Source of the DNA: Chondrus crispus
Taxonomy: Eukaryota; Rhodophyta; Florideophyceae; Gigartinales; Gigartinaceae
Length of the DNA: 64,000 bases
Reading direction: 5' to 3'
Assembly (NCBI RefSeq): GCF_000350225.1
Contig: NW_005179334.1
Span: 611,619-675,618, forward strand
In this document: positions 31,819-45,000 of the stretch, piece by piece
Layout of the letters: each line of letters opens with the position of its first letter
Numbering within the stretch: position 1 is the first letter of the stretch
The notes under the pieces: model-generated
What the model saw: the letters and a program-made list of their open reading frames with translations, nothing else
Database searches by the model: none
What the model was told of the DNA's origin: nothing
Position numbers and translations under genes: made by a program

Positions 31819-34800
31819 AAGTGATCACTGCCGATACTGGTTGTATCGCATTTTTTCCGTTCGATCACCAATGGCGTCGCGCTCGACGCCTGCAACTCAG
31901 TCTGGAGGACAAAATGAATACAGCCTCCAGCAACCATCTTCGGTAGCTTTCTCCGTGGACCATCCTAGACTCACGAACACCAACCCGAAAAGAATTCGGG
32001 TATTTCTGAGTCGATATGATCAATATTCAAAGGAGGTCACCGCACGGGCGCTACAGCTTTCGGTTGTTAATTCGACAACCACTGAACCCGCGCGTCCTGT
32101 AAGCATGGCGTACTGTGTTGACTCCGAATGGCTGCAATCCTGTATCGATTTGGAATACATTCCTGATGTCGAGACGCCCCACGACCTTACAGATACCAAG
32201 CTTCGCTTGTATTTGGAATCCGAGGCCGAAGAAGAGAAACACACAACGACAGTGACAGACATTGACGCGATAATCAAGCGAGAACTCGTAATGAACATGT
32301 CAGATAGCTCTTCGCGATCACGTATGAAAAGTCTTTTTACGTCCTATGTTTCATCCTTGCGTAGGAACGGTCTCATCTAGGTTATGAAGGACCATCCGAA
32401 ACTGGCAGTAAAGCACATTGTCTCTGCTGTACGACCCAAACCGCTACAATTACGTCTCGAAACAGACTTGGAATTGGTACATGCACCCCTGAAAAAAGAC
32501 TTCAAAGGGTTCATGAAGCACGCAATGTCTGTTGCTGAAGCGTTCCAGATTGTGGACACCGGTCCACCGTCCAGAACACGCACATCTAAGCCTTATCAAA
32601 GAGGCAACAGAACACACTATGACTCAGGTTCGGGAAGCATCGTTAAGGCAAGCCTCTCTGCAGAGCCGCACCGTACTACTCAGAAAGGAAAACGATCACC
32701 TCCCCCCTGTCCACATCCTCCTTGCCAAGAAAAAGGCGAGCGACACTGGATTGACGATTGCAAAAAGGCTACTAACGCCGAGAAGCAAATTTTGAAGTCT
32801 AAGCTCGCAGCAAAGAAGGGCGCCGACGGTCCCGCTAAGAATACGAGGTCTCAGAAAGTAATGGCCAGGCATGGCACTGTCGGACGTCTGAAGCCCTCTC
32901 AGTATCAGCATGATGCGAACTGCGTCGTCACTGTGTCTGACGGCATGACGTCGATAGATTCTACCGGCCGATGCGACGATGGCAGCGACGACAGTATCGT
33001 CTCATCTTTCCTCGCTGAATCTGCGGCGCTGCAAGGCATTGGGAAGATAACAGCCATCAAGAAGGTCACGCTGGCTGTCGCCCTCAAGAAAGGAAACAGT
33101 GCAGGTGCGGAAAGTTTCTCGTTCTCACGCACATGGACTGTACCGCGCACAATACTTCATTTGACATCCGGAAACCTAGCACTCATGGGTATCTCCTTCT
33201 TGGTCGCTGACGAAGAATTGGCATGCGAAAATCTCCTGATTGGAAGACCTGTACTGAAACACCTGCGTATCGACACTCATACCCTACTGGACAGCAATAG
33301 GTTCGCACTGAATGGTTCGGACTGTTCCGACGTGGGAAACCCCACATCTGCCTCAGCAAGTGGATATGTCAGCCGTCTAATGATCGCACGCCTGAACGGC
33401 TCAGTGGCATCGCTTGAACCAATGTCCTCATCCACCGATCGTCCACGGGTCAACTATCATACAGCTCGTCGCAACGAAGATCCTTTTCCCGACCCAGCCC
33501 TGCTTTACCCCGTCGACAGTGACCAACATGAAAGTATCCGCAATTCAGTCGATTCCATGTTACAGGGCGCAGTCGCTAATGGTATGGGAAACATACACAC
33601 CAAACAACTCACGGACATTGTACTAGAGCACATGGACATTTTCAGGATTTCACTCTCCTCAGGACCACCGGCCCAAGTCACACCACTCACGATCGCTCTC
33701 ACACCTGACGCCCGCCCTATACGCGTCCGTCTGCGTAAGTACTCACAGGATCAGCGCGAATTCCTCGACAAGTTTGTCTCGGATCTCGTACGAGCCGGCA
33801 TGGTGTACTCGAACCCATCTTCGCCTTGGGCATCAGCACCGCTTATTGTCCCTAAACCCGGTCCTGCACGTTTTCGATTCACTGTTGACTTGAGACCAAT
33901 CAACAAGTACACAGTGCGACATCAGTACCCCATGCCCAACATCGAGCAGGAGCTGCTGAAACTGGCTGGCTCCAAGTACTTCGCATCCTTTGATCTCTCA
34001 CACGGTTACTGGCAATTCGCTCTTGATAAAAATTCGCAGGAGCTACACTCGTTTATCACACCCGATGGCGTGTTCACTCCGACCAGGGTGCTGCATGGAA
34101 CCACAAACGCCACCACGCATCTGCAATCCGTATTGGCGGAGGTTTTCCCGAAAAACCTGCGCGAGAAGCTCTTATACTGGCTAGATGACATGTTGCTTCA
34201 CAACCCCACAGTGGAAGGCTTACTCGACGGCATTCGACAGCTCTTCCAAACTTGCGCTCAGTTTTCCCTCCGACTCCACCCTGGCAAGAGTATTCTCTTT
34301 GCAAAGACTATCAAGTGGTGCGGCCGCATTTTATCAGCCAAAGGCGTCCGCCACGACCCCCGACAGCTCGACGGCCTCATTAGCATGGAGCCCCCGACCA
34401 CCGGAGCACACTTGCAACAGTTTCTATGTGCCATGCAGTGGGTCAAGACAGGCATCCCCGATTTCACCAACCTGGTCGAACCTCTACATACACTGATGGA
34501 ACTTGTCTACAGCAAAGCTGGGAAGCGCACGAAACGAGCGGTTGCTACTGTATCACTTGACAGAATGGGATGGTGTGCACCGGAGGCCCGTGTTTTCGAA
34601 AAATGCAAGGAGGCTTTGGCCCATATAGTCACTCTGGCCCACCGCGATGAGCAACAGCGTCTTTGTCTCTACACAGACGCATCTGACACCTCCTGGTCCG
34701 GCATCGTTACTCAAGTTCCTCGAGAGGATCTTCCCCTCGTTCACAAACACCAACGTCACAGCCCACTCGCCTTCTGCTCGGGCAAGTTCAACACCACCCA

Positions 34801-36620
34801 ATTGGCATGGTCCACACTCGAGAAGGAAGGGTATGCCATTATGGCAACTGTGGAGAGAATGCACTGGCTTGCAGCAACTGCCGCAGGTTTTGACCTCTAT
34901 ACTGACCATAACAACCTAGTTTTCATCTTCGACCCACTTTCGCTCATCCCTGACCTCAGCCAATCTTCCACGCATAAGGTTTTACGCTGGGCTGTGCGTT
35001 TGAGCGCCTATTCGTACACGTGCTTGCATATCAGCGGATTGGACAACGTCTGGGCCGACATGTTAACTCGCTGGTGTGCGCCCAAGGCTGTTCGCCGACT
35101 AATTCAGATTCCAGTTCTCCCCAGTACCGCTTCCGACGATTTCTGCTGGCCTTCCCTGGAAGAAATAACTCGGCATCAGGCCCAACACTCCGACGCTCGC
35201 CCGAAAAACCTCGCGCTCCTCGATGGCATATGGAAAACCCCTTCTGGGTCCATTTGGATCCCAGACCCGTCGGAAACACTCCAGCTCAGACTCTGTATCA
35301 TAGCACACACTGGACCTGCAGGACATCGCGGTAAGCAAACCACAGCGAAAACCCTCAGCGACAGCTACCATTGGACGACACTCACGAAGGACGTCCATAC
35401 CTTCACCGATGCGTGCATCCATTGCATCTCAACCACAGGAGGACAGAAGGTACCACGACCGTTCGGGCCCGCGCTACACGGCACCGGACCTAACGACCTT
35501 TTGCAATTCGACTATATCGAAATAGGACCGAGCCATGCAGGATTGAAATACGTTCTAATGATGCGAGACGATCACTCTGACTACAAGTAGTTCTTCGCCA
35601 CACCGGACACAACCGCCGACAACGCAGCGCTCTCGATCGTCGATTGGTGCGCCGCGTTTAATGTCCCGCATGGTCTCATGTCCGACGGACCGACACACTT
35701 CCGAAACGAGACCGTCCGAAAAATCACGAAGAGTCTTCGTGTGCCGCATCATTTTACTTTACCGTACACGCCCTGGAGCAACGGTGCAGTAGAGCGTCTT
35801 GGCAAAGAACTCATACGGACCTTTCGTGCCCTCACGTCCGAGTACCAAATGGATTTCAAGGAATGGCCAGATCTTCTCCCAGTCATTCAAAGCATCCTCA
35901 ACAACACGCCTTCCCCACATCGCGGAAACATCGCACCCATCACGGCCTTCCTCGGAATGAAACCCACCCCACCCATATCCACATTTCTCAGGACGGCTAC
36001 AGCTAAATCGGTTACTGTATGCGAAGCAAATCTTGAACAGTGCACAAACATGACCGATCTGCGACGTCAAATGGCGGACTTGCACCCTTTCGTCCACAAT
36101 ACGTTGCAGCATAACAGGCAGAAGTCAAGAGAAAGAGCTTCAAAAGGAACATTGCCCAGTTTCGAGAAAGGCGACTTTGTTCTGGTTGCCAGAGAACATT
36201 TCACAGCTAGAGAAAAACTCGCCCTACGCTGGCGAGGACCACGTCGCATTGTCCAGGCATTGTCCGATTACGTGTATCAAGTCGAAGACCTTCGCACCGG
36301 TTCTCTTCAAGACGTGCATGGATCTAGACTTAAATTCTATCACGACGCTTCGCTGGACACCGAAGCCATAATGTCTCACGTTATCTCCTCGGAAACCGGC
36401 ATGATCGTTCAACGACTTCTTAAGTTAGTCGAGGACCAAGACACGATACTGGTCCAGGTCTGTTGGAAAGGTCTAGATAAGGCTGACGACAGCTTGGAAC
36501 CGTTAACGGAAATCTACAACGACGTCCCCCAGATGCTTCAGAAACTTTTACGTCGCTCCAGCACTCCTCCGCACCTCGCGCAGAAAGCGAAACAGGAACT
36601 CGGTCTTTGAAGAAGGGGAG

Positions 36621-36842
36621 TGTAGTGAATGGAACCCATTCACTTCGGTACACACTCACCTACCCAGGCCAGCATCATACATGCTTAGGTAGCATACCAT
36701 TTTTAGGTAGGTTTTGTTCGACCCCTTTTTGGGACAGAATTGGTGTACTTAAGACACCAATCTGTGCCCCTTCCGTAAATCGGAGGCATCGAGCCTCACA
36801 ACTCTCACCATCCTTTGCGCGCGTTCGCAACCAGCAAGCGCA
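36621..36842 (+). repeat. 3' LTR of gypsy E
   Basis: 222 bp, preceded by the polypurine tract GAAGAAGGGGAG. Confidence 0.93.
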
Positions 36843-37696
36843 CACCGCCACACCGCCACACCGAACCCGGGTTGCATGTGGAAACGTCGTACTCATGTTG
36901 GACACACGCCCCTGTCGGTTGCGGGAAGCGGAAGGACATAACGCATTCGAACGAATATTCGCAACCAGAAATCGTGGCGAACGCTGGAATGCGACGACTG
37001 TTGCCGGATAAGGGATGAATGCAGGAGAGAGCTGCAGTTTGCAGAAAGGCGAAGGCGGAGAGCAAGGCGGAGAGAGACAGGAGGCAAAAGAGAGGCAGTT
37101 ACCCAATAGCTCCAAAGTCCCTGAATGATCTGTCAACAAAGCGGTCCACGAGAGAGTCGTGACAGCACGTGTACCGTGCAAGTACAGTATCTAGCCCTTG
37201 TCGGTCTATAGTTAATGACCCCAAGAATGGGGTGCACATCGCATAATAAAAAAGTTTATTTAAAACCAGGGAGAACCCGCCCGAGAATAGTGCCAATGCC
37301 ATTTTCTCTCGCGTACCGGACCACATAGCGAATCTGGTGTACCCATCTCCAGAGAATGTAAAACTCCAGGAGGACAGCGTAAGTATTGTTTGTGGGCCCG
37401 TGTGAAAAACAAAGACAAAACGCTACTTGCTATTCGATGGAATCAGGTGATTAACGGACTGACTTCTATTGCATCCGTCATTGATCCTCTTGTGATAAAA
37501 ACTTGGTGTGGCATCCTCTGTGAGCCCCAATCGACAGTACAATATCCAAACCCATAATACAGAGTCCGTAGTATCAGGTAGTCAACGAACGAAGAAAGTC
37601 GCAGGTCTGGCTACCCTTGGGTAGATCACGCAATGTGGAAGCAGTGCAGTAGTGCCGTGCCTATGCTGTAGCTTGGATGCAACTTCCCAAAACACG

Positions 37697-37703
37697 TATA
37701 AAA
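37697..37703 (+). promoter_or_regulatory. TATA box of the secreted-peptide gene, copy 2
   Basis: TATAAAA, 116 bases before the ATG at 37813, as in copy 1. Confidence 0.6.
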
Positions 37704-37812
37704 CCCTTGCGCTAGGAAAGCAAAACCTCCCCACTCATCCCTTCCCTGCAACAGCAAATTGCCTGCAACAGCAAATCGTTTCTCACTTCAGCAAATTCTT
37801 CGCCTCTGCACT

Positions 37813-38145
37813 ATGAAGTTCTCCCTCGCCATCTGCCTCCTTGCCTGTCTTGTGGCCGTAGTTGCGGCTGTTCCGGCGCAGCCTCGCCTTCCCAAGCTTG
37901 GAGAGGTTAGCCGCCAATTTGACCCTGAATGTAAGTGTTCTATCATCCAGGAAATGTTTTTGGGCGACAATGGAAATCTGCAACTCACACCAAAAACTCT
38001 CGAATCTGTGTCCACTACCTCGTCTTAAATTTGTTTCACTTCTTCTTCGCATTCATTAGGTCCGGGCAACTATCCCCCTGGTCTAGAATTCTGCTGTTAT
38101 CCGTGGGAGGAAAACAACCCTTTCTGCGAGTTCAACCGTTTGTAG
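37813..38145 (+). CDS. Small secreted cysteine-rich peptide, two exons, copy 2
   Basis: Exon 1 is 37813-37930, the intron 37931-38059 (129 bp, GTAAGT to ATTAG) and exon 2 38060-38145. The 67-residue product has the same signal peptide and the C-x10-CC-x9-C pattern. It differs from copy 1 only at residues 23 (Q for K), 39 (E for D), 63 (E for Q) and 64 (F for Y). All four coding base differences change the protein, while the intron is identical base for base. An upstream in-frame ATG at 37759 is present only in this copy, but the TATA box and the signal peptide favour 37813. Function unknown. Confidence 0.75.
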
Positions 38146-38651
38146 CTCTTCTCTCGTCATCTCGGAAGTTGCTGCTGTTCTCTTCCTTTCTTAGGTTGCT
38201 TTGATAGGCATCTGGTCACCCGACATTACGCAGCGCACGAATCAGAGAGATCTCGTAAACGAAATTAGAATTTCCAGACGTTGTGCCCACCTCCCTTTCT
38301 GGGATTCATTCGTATACGCCAATCGGCGGAGTAGTGCTCTTCATGCATTGTCGTTCAGACTTGTTGCAACATGGACACATCGGCTGTAGTGATATTGAGG
38401 ATCATTCCCAGTTGTCGCAATCTTCCGAAAAACTAGTGGTATGGACGGGGGCCGTAGGGCAACGCAACCTTCGAATGCTATCTTGACAAAGATCCGAAGT
38501 TTTTTAATTAATGAGATGGAGGCGGAGTCTACATCCAATAATGCGGCTGTAAAGAGCGGCTGTAATGAGTACTGCCTGACTAAGTCCTTGTTGCAGATAG
38601 TCATCTGTGATTGCCTATAGTTTTGATTGCATCGCGAATATCTCTGGAGGT

Positions 38652-41600
38652 TGTTGTGTGAACAGAAGACCGATGCCTCCTCGTTTACTCGTCGTCGCTC
38701 GCTAGTTATAAGTCTATCCTAAAGGACAGACTGTCCTGTGCGGTCTGAGACTGCAAAATGACTATTGGCGAATGTGATTGTGCGGTCTGACAGTCCCCGG
38801 GTTCGCCAATAGGGGTGTTGGGTCGACGAAGCTGAGCTTATTGAGGAGAAGTTTTCGTGCGTTGTGGGCCGAGAGGCTTTGTGAAGTAGTCGGCGAGGTT
38901 GTCCTCGGAGGGGATGTGTTGGATTTTGACGTTTTCTCATTGAATGTGGTTATGTATGACGTGATGTTTCACATCGATGAACTTTCGACGTTTGGTGGGT
39001 GCCGAGTTCTGTGCCACGAGAATTGTTGCTTTGCTGTCTACTAGAAGGGGGTGGGTTCGTGCTTCAGTTTTTGTGCGTCGGAGAGGAGGCGGCGGAGCCA
39101 GTGAGCTTGTTTCGTGGCTGCAGTGGCCCCGAGGTATTCCGCCTCACAGGTGGAGTCGGCTACTACGGATTGCCGAACTGAGGTCCAGCTGATCGGCGCG
39201 TCGTGGAACATGTGTACTGCTCCGGTTCGGGATCGGCGTGCGTGGTCGTTGGAGAAACCCGAGTCGCTGTATGTGCGGAGGCTTGGAGAGGCGTTGGGAG
39301 CCTTGACTTTGAACAGTATTCCGTGGTGTGCTGTACCGTTGAGGTACCGAAGGAGCCAGTGGAGGTGGTTCTTGTGTGTGCGAGCCGGTGTCTGCATGAC
39401 TCAGGCTAGCATGCTGACCGCGGGGTGGATATCGGGCCTGGTGCTGTCGGCTAAGTATCTGAGGTCTCCGATTGTTTGGCAGAAGAGAAAGGATTGGTGC
39501 TGTTCTAAGAGGGGGTCATCTTGCGCGTACGTGAAGATTCTTTTAGGGGGTAGCGGTGTTCGCTTTCGGTTGGACAACGCCAGGCCTGTTTTTGTGAGGA
39601 TGGTTTTGGCGACGTTGGGTTGCGAGATGTGTATGGAGCCATCTGTGAGGCGTTGGATGTGCCATTTGAGATACTTGGCAGGGAAGCCGAGACGTTTGAT
39701 GGTTTATTTGTCTGTAAGAGTGGCGTGGAGCTCGTCGTGTAGACCTTGAGAAGATGCAGCTGAAAGGAAATCGTCCATATTGATGGCGACTAGAATGAGG
39801 CTGCGTTTGGATTTTTTGTAGAAGAGGCAAAGGTCTACTTGAGTGGGCTGGTAATCATGCGCGATTAGGTGCTTGGACAGTCCGTTGTGGTACATACGTG
39901 CTGCCTGAAGTGTGCCATAGATATTGGGCATGAGTAGACCCGCTTTGCATGGATGTTTGAGGGTGCCGTTGAACCGGGGGTGCTGCTTGATGTAGACCGG
40001 TTTCGTTTGAGGGAATTTCTCGTGGAGATAGGCGGAGCTGATGTCTAGGTGTTCTAGGGGCCAATTGTGCGTAGCTGCGATGGAGAGGAGTACACGTACT
40101 GTAGTCTTGTCCGCCATGTAGATGGTGACTTGTTCGGGGTCGTAATGTGTCCCCGGGGTCATGCAGTCGCCGCGTGCTGCGCAGCGCGCCTTGCGGTCGG
40201 TTACTGTACCGATTTGATCGGGAATGTACCTGAATGTCATTGTCAGTGGTATGTGCTTCTCATGTATGGGGATCTGTCCGTCTGGTATCCATTTGATGGT
40301 TTCTGTCGCGTCTTGCTTATCCAGTTCTGTGTCGTGTGCATGTTCCCATTCTGCTGCGTCAGGGTAGGTTCTGGCTTGTTGTCTGGTACGGGGGTCGGGT
40401 GTGGTGAGTTGTAGTCAGGTTCCGCGTGTTGCTGCTGGTGAAGTGCGGAGGACGGCTGTTGTGTTCACTGTGGGGTCATGTTTTTTTGTGTACGGACGGA
40501 AGTCCTGCGTGCGTGTGATGTGGTACTTGCTTGTGTGTGTATCTTGCACTGTGATCGAGTGGGGGCTGTTGGAGTACATGTATCGTACTGCTCGGCTGCG
40601 TGTCTCTAGTTTGCGTTTTGTGCCGTACATAGGTATTGTGCCTAATTGTCCGAAGATGAGGAGTTGCTTCGGCTGTGCTTTCTGTTTGTGCCAAAGTGTA
40701 TGTGGGGCTTGTCGGGTGGCTCGATGGGGTATGATGTTGTATTTATAAGGCGCATCGCGTACTGCGTCCTCCCAATGGGCGTCCGGTAGGTTGGCGTGGT
40801 GGAGATTGGCTCTGGCGGCGTTCATGAGAGTTTGATTAATTCTCTGTGCAAAAGAATTTTCCTGAGGCTGATGCGGGGTGTCATTCTCGTACTTGATACC
40901 GAGGGAGGCGTAGGTGTGCAGCGCGTGGTTGGATTTAAATTCGCGTGCGTTGTCAGTGCGGTAGGTTCGAGGAAGGCGGATGCGTTGCTTCAGCAGCGCG
41001 AAGAATTGTGGCATGAGGATTCCTACTTCGCTTCTGGATTTGAGAAAATACAGCATGACTTATCTGGAAGCCGCATCTATGTACGTTAGGAAATGGTGGT
41101 TGCCGTGGTTGGATGGAGGATGAATGGGGCCGCATGTGTCAGAACTTAGATAGTCGCCCGTGTCATAGTGGTGTTGAGTGGGAGAATGGCGTGCCGGTCG
41201 TTGCTTCGCGTGTGCACATGCGGAGCATGACAGTCGGTTTTGGGCTGCGGCGAGAGCGGGTGGAAGGTCGTGTAGCGTCCTCAATTTGGCGATGTCTTGA
41301 ATTGTGGGTAGGGGGCATGGTTGAGCTTTAAATACCAGTGGTGTAAGATCTGATCTGTGGCCTTACAGGGGATCGGTGGGATGGGGGGTTCTGGTATTGA
41401 GCTTATGGGTAATGGTGTAATGGATTTCCTTTTTGTGGTACTGGGAAGAGGGGCTCGAGTGGCGATGAGGCGCCGATTGGCGGGGGTTTGTGAAGGGGTT
41501 TGTGAACTGTGTTTTGACGACGGCGTGGGTGTTTTGGATCTGTGTTTCGGGGCGGGGATCGTGAGTGCGCCTCTTGCCTGTGCGTCCATTGTTCTCTTCC

Positions 41601-42053
41601 ATGCATACGGGTGGATGGCGGGGTCCCATGGGGCTGTGCCTAGGATAATTCCACGGGAGTGCTTTTCGAATATGTATACAGCGTAGGGCGTGAAGAGGAC
41701 GTTGCCTCTGGTCTTAGTGATGGATCGCACCGAGAGGAGGTTGTTTGTTATGTTTGGGGATACAACAGCGGGGATCTTGAGTGCATGTCCCTTATTCGTC
41801 TTGATCGTCGTCTGTCCGGCGTGCGTGCATTTTACGATTTGGTTAGTTGCGGTTTTTGTTTTGTGCTGTATGGGTTGTGGTGTCTGTATGGAGGCGAGGT
41901 TGGCCATGTGTTTTGGGTGGGCGCCCGAGTCGAGGATGTACGTACAGTGGTCATGGTGCAGGCTGTGATCGGTTGTGTCGTCTGTGGTACAATTGCCAAG
42001 TGGCGCTACTGCACTAGGCGGGCGCCAGAGGCCTCGCCAAGTACAGTAGTAAG
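38652..42053 (-). mobile_element. Ty1/copia element H, broken and 5'-truncated
   Basis: Minus-strand parts from right to left: protease with the DSGA motif and a pre-integrase zinc region (about 41.3-42.0 kb), integrase (about 40.4-41.1 kb, TDNAREF), reverse transcriptase (about 39.7-40.2 kb, with LDISSAYLH) and RNase H (about 39.0-39.4 kb, with WTSVRQSVVADSTCEAEY). The left border is where the duplicated segment loses similarity (TGTTGTGTGAACAG). The right side, which would hold gag and the 5' LTR, is cut by the next element's LTR. Several breaks. Confidence 0.82.
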
Positions 42054-45000
42054 ATGTTAACCGATACGGTGCATACGTGGCCAGCACGTGTAGATGTGGC
42101 CACGTAGGATTCCACGTGTAGTTAGTGGCACCAGTTAGTGCAGGTGTACACGTGGTGCGCGACCGATCAGTGGGTTAGTACAGTAGTCATTTTTAGTTAC
42201 CGTAAGCTACAGTAAGCTGGCTACAGTATGTACAGCTACTGTAGTCCGTCCCGTGCCACCGCCCTTGTAGGGGGTATGAGATAGAGGGGCACCGGGCTGG
42301 AGGTAAACGGAGGCAAGCACGCCTCCCCTTACTTCCTACCCTAGTCCTTTACCGTACGGTTAAGTAAGTCCCTCAGGTTTCCAGCTAGCCACCGGTCGTA
42401 CGGCTCTACACCCCAGTACGACTGCGCCTGTCCAGTGCGGTGTACCTCCCTTGTCCTGTGCTTCCTACCGTTCCGGATTATTCTACCTAACGCTCCAGTG
42501 TAGCGGTCTCCCAAGCTCCCTCATTTTAGGTACAGCCTGTCCTTTTCCGTTTACGGTTTAGCGTCCCTATGGTTGTACCACATTTTGGTACTCTTGTGGA
42601 GGGTCGCCTGGGATTTCTAGACCCTCACCGTCGAGCTCAGGAAAGAAGACATCAGATTCGGTACGTGGACAAGTTGAAAAACACGTATCAACCCCCGGTT
42701 CAAGCAAGAAGTCAAGATGAATCCGACCGGAACCCCTGCGAAAGACTCCAGTTCGGGACGGGGCAGTACTCGCTCCGGCTCAGCCCGAGCGAGTACGCGC
42801 AGCGGACCACCCAGGTCCGTGCGCTCCCGTGTCGAAAACCCGGAGTCACTGGTACGGGTGACACCCGGTACAGGGCAAAACCCAACCAATACGGAGGGGA
42901 CGGCCCCTGGGGCCATCTCGGCCCTCGCTGGTCGAGCGGGTACCGAAAACCGCTCCCAGTGGGCCTTAAATACCCTCTGGCCGCGCATGCAGACGTGGCT
43001 GGAGGAAGCTCTCGTTAAGAGGTTCCTCGTCACGTCGAGGGTGTGATGAACCGAACGGTTCCGCCGCTTGTTGACGAACAAGTCCGGGCCCTCGTCACGC
43101 CCGTCATCGACGACGTCGTCGGTGCTCTCGTAGAGCGTGAGCTCCGAGAGGCACTCGACCCTGGAGATCATCTTACACCGTTGGGGCTGAGCCCCCAGAC
43201 AGCTTTCAACATAGCTGTCGAGGCTCGCCTCGCCAACTTCAATCCGAACGGTACTGTAGCTGAGGCACCTCAACCTCCTACGACCGCTACGGCACCTCTC
43301 AAATTAATAGGAACCGGAACGGGAGATACAAGACCGACACAGGTATATATGGCCCCTCACCCGGAGGCGGGCCCTCACCCGGAAGACCCACATATATACC
43401 TGCTCGAACTTCAGGGTGTTACACGGGGTCCGACAGACAAGGACCCCGCGACCCATGACCGATACGGAAGACACCCTCGCCATGAGACAGAAAATCTGAC
43501 GAGGTATGGCGAGACAGAAAATCGCTCCTCTTTCCGTTACGGTCCCAAGTCCCGACGCACAAGGCGCGGGCCATTACCGGAGGAAGAGGAGGAGTACTCC
43601 GAAGAAGAACCGTACGGTGACAGAAAAGCCGTCCGGCAAGATTACCGTCCCTATAGGTCTCGGGCTGGAGCCCGTCGTCGAGGAGGTGAATTTCCCTCCG
43701 ACGGAAGCTCGCCTGATTCGACTAGCGACGAAGGTAGGCGCCACCCGGGCAGCCAGCGAGACTGTAGCCACCGACGCAAGTGGTCTGGCTCAGAGGGCTA
43801 CAGTACAGACCCCGAGCCGCACGACCAGGGACCCCGACCGGGTAGAAGTCGTCGGACTACCGAACGGTTAGCCCCCACCGAGAGGGTGGATGTGATTAAA
43901 CCGCTTAATGATTTATTCACCAAAGTGGTTAATTACAAGACCTACCGGTTGGAACGTCGCAGGGCCCGGTATAATTCCGAGGTCGCGCGGCATATCAGCC
44001 GTATCCGCAAGAAGCTGGACGTGCAGATGAAATCTCACAAGTTCAGTGGACAAGATCCGATAGCGGTATTGGGCTTCCTTGCCCGGTTTAAGATGACTTG
44101 CGACCATAATGGGGTAAGCCAGGGAGCTGCCGTATGGTGCTTCCAATTCTACTTAACCGGACAGGCGCATGCTCTACTGCAGTCCCGCCTTATGAGTAAT
44201 ACCATGGCGGTGGACGCCGAGCAACGCGACATGCTCGAGAGTTACGAGGAGGTAGTCAATTTCCTTTTACGGACCTATGCTAGCGACGAAACTATCGCCG
44301 AGGCCTACACCGAAGTGGTTTCCTTCCGCCAGAGTTCTAACACGACGGAAGAAGCGTACAGCAATCAGCTGTGGGACAAGGCCCTCCGATGCGGTACTGT
44401 CTTCTCAGACCGTCGGCTCAAGTCGCTGTAGGTCGAGGGATTGCTCCCAGCGACGTGCGCGCAAGTGCGGAATTATCTAGCGACACACGCCACGGTAGAC
44501 TACCAGGCGGTCGCTAGGTACGCACAAGCCATCGGGGAGACACACCGTTCGGCAAGGCGGCACTTATTGCCATCGAACGTCGCGTCCCGTGACGCGACAT
44601 GCAAGATTGCCTTTAACCGCTCTGTAAGAAAGACTCCGTTGTTATCCGTCGACTCCTCGTCGGAGGCTGCCTATATAGGCGCCTCACCGAACGCAGAAGG
44701 AATATTGGCGATGACGAGCCCCACAGTACACGCAAGTACCGTGAGCTCGCCGCCAACAAGTTTCCATCCTTCTCCGGTACCGTCAGTGGGAGGGGCTGTA
44801 GCCCCAACGTCCACTGTAGCCGGTCATGGCCGCCGCTACGGAAGCGGGGACCAACGCGCAAGGTGGGGACCGCCTCCGTGCCGGTTCTGTCTGGACCCCA
44901 CTCACCGACAGGAAAGCTGCCCTATTGTCGCGGACGCCTCGCTGCGAGCCCAGCTTCTAGCAGCGAGGGAAGCGACCTATCAAAAGTTACGCATCCGACA

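Larger units (their letters stand above)
31600..36842 (+). mobile_element. Ty3/gypsy chromovirus E, broken
   Basis: LTRs at 31600-31818 and 36621-36842 differ at about seven places, so it is older than G. Parts in order: gag (about 31.87-32.9 kb, with a C-x3-C-x5-H-x4-C zinc knuckle), protease and reverse transcriptase (about 33-34.3 kb, WLDD box), RNase H (about 34.6-35 kb), integrase (about 35.3-36.1 kb) and a chromodomain-like tail. The coding part has about two breaks. No target duplication: the left flank is CTACT, the right CCGCC. The right edge coincides with the start of the segmental duplication. Confidence 0.9.
36842..38654. repeat. Segmental duplication, copy 2
   Basis: Second copy of 4262-6355, starting at the LTR edge and ending inside the 15-bp repeat unit. 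It lacks about 230 bases of copy 1 and one palindrome arm. Confidence 0.9.
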
